Positions 59,857 through 64,000 of a DNA stretch of 64,000 bases are shown one piece after another. A model generated the notes under the pieces. The model saw only the letters and a list, made by a program, of their open reading frames with translations. It had not been told where the DNA came from and made no database searches. The position numbers and the translations under genes were made by a program. The stretch is taken from NCBI RefSeq assembly GCF_030345695.1, contig NZ_JAUASV010000015.1, forward strand, positions 1 to 64,000. Reading direction: 5' to 3'. Numbering within the stretch: position 1 is the stretch's first letter; every line of letters starts with the position of its first letter. Source of the DNA: Galbitalea sp. SE-J8. Lineage in GTDB: Bacteria > Actinomycetota > Actinomycetes > Actinomycetales > Microbacteriaceae.

Positions 59857-62730
59857 ATGCGCACGATCGACCCCACCGAGCGGATCCCCGCCCCGAACCC
59901 CGTGCAGGACGCCCCGCGCCCGCCGTCCCCCCTCGTCGCCGCCGTGGCACCCGTCGTGGTGAGCCTCGTGCTGTGGGCGGTGACCCGGTCGGCGTTCGCC
60001 CTGGTGTTCGCGGCTCTCGGGCCGCTCGTCGCCGTCGGAACGCTCGTCGACGGGCGGTGGGGCGCGCGCCGGCAGCGGCGCCGCGAGGCGGCGCGGTTCG
60101 CCGCGGAGCTCACCCGGTCGGTCGAGCGCGTCGAGCGCGCCCACGCCGAGGAGCGCCGACGGCTCGACGCCGAGCGGCCGGACCTGGCGGCGCTCGTGGC
60201 GCGCGGCGGGCACGACCCCGATCGCTGGACGTCGAGCCTCGACGACGTGCGGGTCGTGCTCGGCCGCGGGCGCCGGCCGAGCGCCGTGCGGCTCGACGTC
60301 GCGGTGCGGGCGCTCGACGACGACCCGCGCCTCGACGCGCTCGCGCGCCGGGCGGCGGAGCTCGGCGACGCGCCGCTCGTCGCCGCCGGCGGCATCGCGG
60401 TCGTCGGCCCCGCCCCGCTCGCGAGGGCCGTCGCGCGGGGGTACCTGCTGCAGCTCGCGATCCGGCTCGACCCGGCGGCGCACGTCCTCGTCGTGCCCGA
60501 GGGCGCCGACGCGGGTGCGGGCGCGGAGGCGGCGTGGCTCGCGCGGCTGCCGCATCCGCTCGTGCGCGACCCGGCCGTGCCGGACGGCGAGGTGCGCGTG
60601 CGCGGCACCGCCGGCGAGCTCGTGGTCGCGATCGCTCCCCGGCCGGATCGTGCGCCGGCGCGGTGCCGCACGGTCGTCGACCTGACCGCCGCCCCGGTGC
60701 TCGCGCGGCACGACGACCGCGAGCTCGCCGGCCCGCTCGACGTGGAGCCGGTGAGCGCGCCGCTCGCCGCCCGTCGAGCCGAGCAGCTCGCGCGCAGCGC
60801 GGGCCGGGCGCGCGGGCGGGCGGCGCCCGAGCCGCCCGCGGCGGCCGCCTTCGCGGACCTCGCCGCCGCGCTCGGGACGGATGCGGCCCGGGCCGGTCTC
60901 GCCGCGCCGCTCGGCCTCGCCGCCGCCGGCCGTCCGCTCTGGGTCGACCTCGTGCGCGACGGGCCGCACGCCGTGGTCGGCGGCACGACGGGCAGCGGCA
61001 AGAGCGAGCTGCTCGTGGCCTGGGTGCTCGCGCTCGCCGCGGGCCGATCGCCCGCCGAGGTGACGTTCCTGCTCGTCGACTTCAAGGGCGGGGCCGCGTT
61101 CGCACCGCTCGCCGACCTGCCGCACTGCGTCGGCGTGATCACCGACCTCTCGCCCGTGACGGCAGCCCGCGCGCTCGCGAGCCTGCGGGCGGAGGTGCGC
61201 GTGCGGGAGCGCGAGCTCGCGCTCGCCGCGGCGCGCTCGATCGACGAGCTGCCCGAGGGCGTGCTGGCGCGGCTCGTCATCGTGGTCGACGAGTACGCGG
61301 CCGTCGTCGCGGGCGACCCGGAGCTGCACGCGCTGTTCACCGATCTCGCCGCCCGCGGGCGCTCGCTCGGCATCCACCTCGTGCTGTGCACGCAGCGCCC
61401 GGCCGGCGTCGTGCGGGACGGCGTGCTCGCGAACGTCGACCTGCGGGTGTCGCTGCGCGTCAACAACCGCGCCGACAGCGCGGCCGTGCTCGGAACGGAT
61501 GCCGCTGCCGCGATCCCGGCGGCGCGGCCCGGCCGTGCCCTCGTCGCGGTCGCCGGCGCCGAGCCGGTGCCCGTGCAGGTGGCCCTCGCGACGGCGGCGG
61601 ACGCGCACCGGATCGCCGCGGCGACGCCGGGCCCGCACGACGGCGTCCGCCGGCCGTGGCTCGATCCGCTGCCCGAGACGCTGCCGCTCGCGACCCTGGC
61701 GCGGCTCGCACCGCCGTCCGGCGCGATCGTGCTGGGCCTCGCCGACCGGCCCGCGGAGCAGGCGCAGCCGCCGGTGCTCTGGCGCCCGGCGGCGGACGGG
61801 CACCTGCTCGTGCTCGGCGCCGCGAGCAGCGGCCGCACCGCGGCGCTCGCCACGATCGCGGCGCAGGCGGGGGCATCCGTCGTCGTGCCGGGCGACGTCG
61901 AGGGCGCGTGGGACGTCGTCACGACCCTCGCGGCCGCGGTCGAGTCCGGCCGGCGGCTCGACACGGTCGTGCTGATCGACGACGTCGACGCGGTGCTCGC
62001 CCGGATGCCCGACGAGCACGCGCTCGCCTTCGCCGACGCGCTCGGCACCGTGCTGCGCTCGGGGCGCGCGGCCGGCGTCGGCGTCGCGCTGACCGCGCAG
62101 CGGCTGCACGGCGCGCTCGCGTCGATCGCGGCGCTGTGCGACCGGCGGCTCACGCTGCGGATGCCGTCCCGGCAGGACCACCTGCTCGCGGGGGCCGCGG
62201 CGGAGTGCTTCGACGCCGCGGCCCCGCCCGGCCGCGGCTCCCTCGACGGCTGCTGGGTGCAGGTCGCGGGGGTCGACGCCGCGTTGCCCGCCCCCGCGGC
62301 CACCGCCGTGCCCGAGCTCGACCTCGCCGGCGAGCCGTTGCTCGCGGTGGTCGCGGCCGCGCCGGCGCCGGTGCGCCGGGCGCTGCGCGCAGCCGGGTTC
62401 GCGGTCGTCGAGGCCGACGCCGGCCGGCCCGCGGTCGAGGCGGCTCTCGGGCGAGGCGGGGAGCGGCTCGCGGCGCTCGGCGACCCCGCGGCGTGGCAGT
62501 CCGCGTGGGGGCTGCTGCCCGCCGTCGCCGAGCGGGCGCGCGTGCTGCTCGTCGGCTGCTCGCCGGCCGACGTGCGCGGCGCGCTGCGCACGCGCGAGCT
62601 GCCGCCGCCGGTCGCGGCGGGAGCGGATCGGGCCCTCGCGCTCGACCCGGACGGGGTGCCCGTGCGCGTGCGCCTGCGCTGGCCGATCCGTCAGCGATCC
62701 GCGGATGTCGCCACGGAATCCGTAGGCTGA
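59857..62730 (+). CDS. FtsK/SpoIIIE (EccC-like) membrane ATPase
   Basis: About 957 residues. Two adjacent N-terminal helices (about 28-62, VAPVVVSLVLWAVTRSAFAL) precede a linker and two FtsK/SpoIIIE ATPase modules. Module 1 is complete: Walker A GGTTGSGKSELL near 374-385, VDFKGGAAF, Walker B LVIVVDEYAAVV near 477, and LVLCTQRPAGVV. Module 2 has GAASSGRTAAL near 652, Arg in place of the Walker Lys, with VVLIDDVD near 707. The layout resembles EccC of type VII secretion more than DNA-pumping FtsK (no gamma domain seen). An alternative ATG is at 59830. Confidence 0.88.
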   Translation: MRTIDPTERIPAPNPVQDAPRPPSPLVAAVAPVVVSLVLWAVTRSAFALVFAALGPLVAVGTLVDGRWGARRQRRREAARFAAELTRSVERVERAHAEERRRLDAERPDLAALVARGGHDPDRWTSSLDDVRVVLGRGRRPSAVRLDVAVRALDDDPRLDALARRAAELGDAPLVAAGGIAVVGPAPLARAVARGYLLQLAIRLDPAAHVLVVPEGADAGAGAEAAWLARLPHPLVRDPAVPDGEVRVRGTAGELVVAIAPRPDRAPARCRTVVDLTAAPVLARHDDRELAGPLDVEPVSAPLAARRAEQLARSAGRARGRAAPEPPAAAAFADLAAALGTDAARAGLAAPLGLAAAGRPLWVDLVRDGPHAVVGGTTGSGKSELLVAWVLALAAGRSPAEVTFLLVDFKGGAAFAPLADLPHCVGVITDLSPVTAARALASLRAEVRVRERELALAAARSIDELPEGVLARLVIVVDEYAAVVAGDPELHALFTDLAARGRSLGIHLVLCTQRPAGVVRDGVLANVDLRVSLRVNNRADSAAVLGTDAAAAIPAARPGRALVAVAGAEPVPVQVALATAADAHRIAAATPGPHDGVRRPWLDPLPETLPLATLARLAPPSGAIVLGLADRPAEQAQPPVLWRPAADGHLLVLGAASSGRTAALATIAAQAGASVVVPGDVEGAWDVVTTLAAAVESGRRLDTVVLIDDVDAVLARMPDEHALAFADALGTVLRSGRAAGVGVALTAQRLHGALASIAALCDRRLTLRMPSRQDHLLAGAAAECFDAAAPPGRGSLDGCWVQVAGVDAALPAPAATAVPELDLAGEPLLAVVAAAPAPVRRALRAAGFAVVEADAGRPAVEAALGRGGERLAALGDPAAWQSAWGLLPAVAERARVLLVGCSPADVRGALRTRELPPPVAAGADRALALDPDGVPVRVRLRWPIRQRSADVATESVG

Positions 62731-62772
62731 TCGCGCTGGCACGGATGATCTCGTGAACATCGTGTTACAGCG

Positions 62773-62791
62773 TCACCGATCCGGTCGGTGA
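62773..62791. promoter_or_regulatory. Inverted repeat before the polyamine-binding protein gene
   Basis: tcaccga (62773-62779) and tcggtga (62785-62791) form a perfect 7-bp stem with a 5-nt loop in the 148-bp gap. It may end FtsK-gene transcripts or serve as an operator for the transporter. Confidence 0.4.
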
Positions 62792-62878
62792 TGGGTGACC
62801 GGGCTTCACCGCTGTGCCAGGATCGGAGCCAGGTCGCCCTCGGGCCGCGGGGGCCGACGCGGAACGCGAGGAGACGCG

Positions 62879-64000
62879 ATGCCCGGAACGCTTCCCGACG
62901 ACCCGATCATCCGCCGGCTGGTGCAGCAGGCGCGCGCCGCCCAGCTGACCCGGCGCGCCGTGCTCGCGGGGGCCGGCGGCATCGCGACGGCCGCGACCCT
63001 CGCCGCCTGCGCGGCCGGGGAGAAGGCCAAGCCGACCGCGGCGAAGGACGTCTCGGCGACCGAGAAGACCCTCGCCTGGTCGAACTGGCCCGCCTACATG
63101 GACGAGGACGACGACGGCAACCACCCGACGCTCGACGCGTTCGAGAAGCAGTCCGGCATCACCGTCACGTACAACGTCGACGTCGACGACAACAACTCCT
63201 ACTACGCGAAGGTGCGCGACCAGCTCGCGCTCGGCCAGGACATCGGTGCCGACACGGTGTGCCTCACCGACTGGATGGTCGGCCGCTGGATCACCCTCGG
63301 CTACACGCAGGAGCTCGACCACGCCAACATCCCGAACATCTCCAACCTCGTCCCCGACCTGGAGGACCCCGACTTCGACCCCGGGCGCAAGAACTCGCTG
63401 CCGTGGCAGGGCGGCTTCGCCGGCCTCGCCTGGAACACCGAGAAGGTGCCGAACGGCCTGAAGTCGATCGACGACCTGTGGGACCCGAGCCTCAAGGGCA
63501 AGGTCGGCGTGCTCAGCGAGATGCGCGACACGATCGGCCTGCTCATGCTCAGCCAGGGCGTCGACATCTCGGGCGACTTCACGGCCGACCAGTTCCAGGC
63601 GGCGATCGACCTGTTCACCAAGGAGGTGAACGACGGCCAGATCCGCAACGTCAAGGGCAACGCCTACCTCGAGGACCTGCAGAACGAGGACACCCTCGCG
63701 GCCATCGTCTGGTCGGGCGACATCACGACGATCAACGGCGAGGTCGGCTACGAGAAGTGGAAGTTCGCCATCCCCGACTCGGGCGGCACGATCTGGAACG
63801 ACAACTTCCTCGTGCCGATCGGCGCGGCGCACAAGGCCAACGCCGAGGCGCTCATGAACTACTACTACGAGCCCGAGGTCGCGGCCGAGGTCGCGGCGTG
63901 GGTGAACTACATCACGCCCGTCGTGGGTGCGAAGGAGGCGATGGAGTCGATCGACCCCGACCTCGCCGAGAACCAGCTCATCTTCCCGTCCGACGAGACC
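62879..64000 (+). CDS. Polyamine-type ABC transporter substrate-binding lipoprotein (3' end off window)
   Basis: 374 residues are visible to the right edge. The N-terminus has a twin-arginine motif (LTRRAVLAGAGG) and a canonical lipobox LAAC near residue 40, so it is probably a Tat-exported lipoprotein. LAWSNWPAYMDEDDDG, DVCLTDWMVGRW-like segments and DNFLVPIGAAHKANAEALMN match the PotD/PotF family that binds spermidine or putrescine. gaggag with 6-nt spacing supports ATG 62879. The rest of the transporter should lie to the right. Its expected partners in catabolism are encoded at 40.7-45.9 kb. Confidence 0.9.
   Translation, partial: MPGTLPDDPIIRRLVQQARAAQLTRRAVLAGAGGIATAATLAACAAGEKAKPTAAKDVSATEKTLAWSNWPAYMDEDDDGNHPTLDAFEKQSGITVTYNVDVDDNNSYYAKVRDQLALGQDIGADTVCLTDWMVGRWITLGYTQELDHANIPNISNLVPDLEDPDFDPGRKNSLPWQGGFAGLAWNTEKVPNGLKSIDDLWDPSLKGKVGVLSEMRDTIGLLMLSQGVDISGDFTADQFQAAIDLFTKEVNDGQIRNVKGNAYLEDLQNEDTLAAIVWSGDITTINGEVGYEKWKFAIPDSGGTIWNDNFLVPIGAAHKANAEALMNYYYEPEVAAEVAAWVNYITPVVGAKEAMESIDPDLAENQLIFPSDET

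Noticed and set aside
59857-62730. Bona fide type VII secretion locus
   Set aside because: No WXG100, EccB, EccD, EccE or mycosin gene is present within the window, and only the ATPase resembles EccC.
62680-63832. Minus-strand frame opposite the polyamine-binding protein
   Set aside because: The plus strand encodes a clear Tat lipoprotein and PotD fold; the opposite frame has no recognisable motifs.

Overview
The window is 64 kb of very GC-rich DNA with Actinobacteria gene order: argS-lysA-hom-thrC-thrB-rho-prfA-prmC, then the YrdC-domain gene, a WecA/TagO-like transferase and the complete atp operon. The many GTG starts, the -10-like TANNNT hexamers 6-9 nt before start codons, the recurrent ggatgc/gcatcc words and the intergenic repeats built on 'tctcgagac' and 'gaccagcgg' suggest Microbacteriaceae. 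That family placement is inference; the order and class features are read from the sequence. No rRNA, tRNA, CRISPR array, transposase or integrase was recognised.

Layout. 1-5352: small accessory genes, comprising a secreted protein with 103-residue repeats cut by the left edge, an SDR divergent from a MmyB-type regulator, a TetR/SDR pair sharing an operator, a transglutaminase-like protein and a lipoprotein. 5530-13655: argS, a DUF2993-type membrane protein, an 870-bp repeat-filled gap, then lysA-hom-thrC-thrB for aspartate-family amino acids. 13795-18031: rho, prfA and prmC. 18050-19338: two tandem HAD hydrolases on the opposite strand. 19402-28850: the threonylcarbamoyl-AMP synthase, the lipid-linked sugar transferase, an AtpI-like protein and atpBEFHAGDC. 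28945-36071: a P-loop kinase, yaaA, a PIG-V-like mannosyltransferase, two DNA alkylation repair genes (tag, ogt), an aldo/keto reductase, the lysE/lysG export pair and tspO. 36170-40514: a TetR regulator with a heterodimeric ABC exporter. 40678-45894: a putrescine/polyamine catabolism cluster made of an FAD amine oxidase, a class III aminotransferase, an Lrp regulator and gamma-aminobutyraldehyde dehydrogenase. 45980-62730: a long co-directional locus of FHA, PP2C phosphatase, Ser/Thr kinase, a 1948-residue Ig-like/FN3 surface protein, MoxR, DUF58, a TgpA-like membrane protein, a second FHA and an FtsK/SpoIIIE ATPase. 62879-64000: the start of a polyamine-type ABC substrate-binding lipoprotein.

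How it works together. The left half is housekeeping. The most system-like region is 45980-62730: a kinase/phosphatase pair, two FHA phosphopeptide readers, a MoxR-DUF58-transglutaminase-fold module, an EccC/FtsK-type motor and a giant extracellular Ig/FN3 protein, largely with overlapping stop and start codons. The TgpA-like member has lost the catalytic Cys and His, and the second ATPase module of the motor has lost its Walker Lys. No WXG100 substrate is present, so this is not a recognisable type VII system. I infer a phospho-controlled envelope assembly or export machine of unknown function. Other notable features are a perfect 72-bp palindrome between convergent genes, a palindrome plus minisatellite kept in frame inside an oxidase gene, a Gln/Asn-rich insert in Rho, and widespread leaderless-type promoters, several overlapped by symmetric operators.
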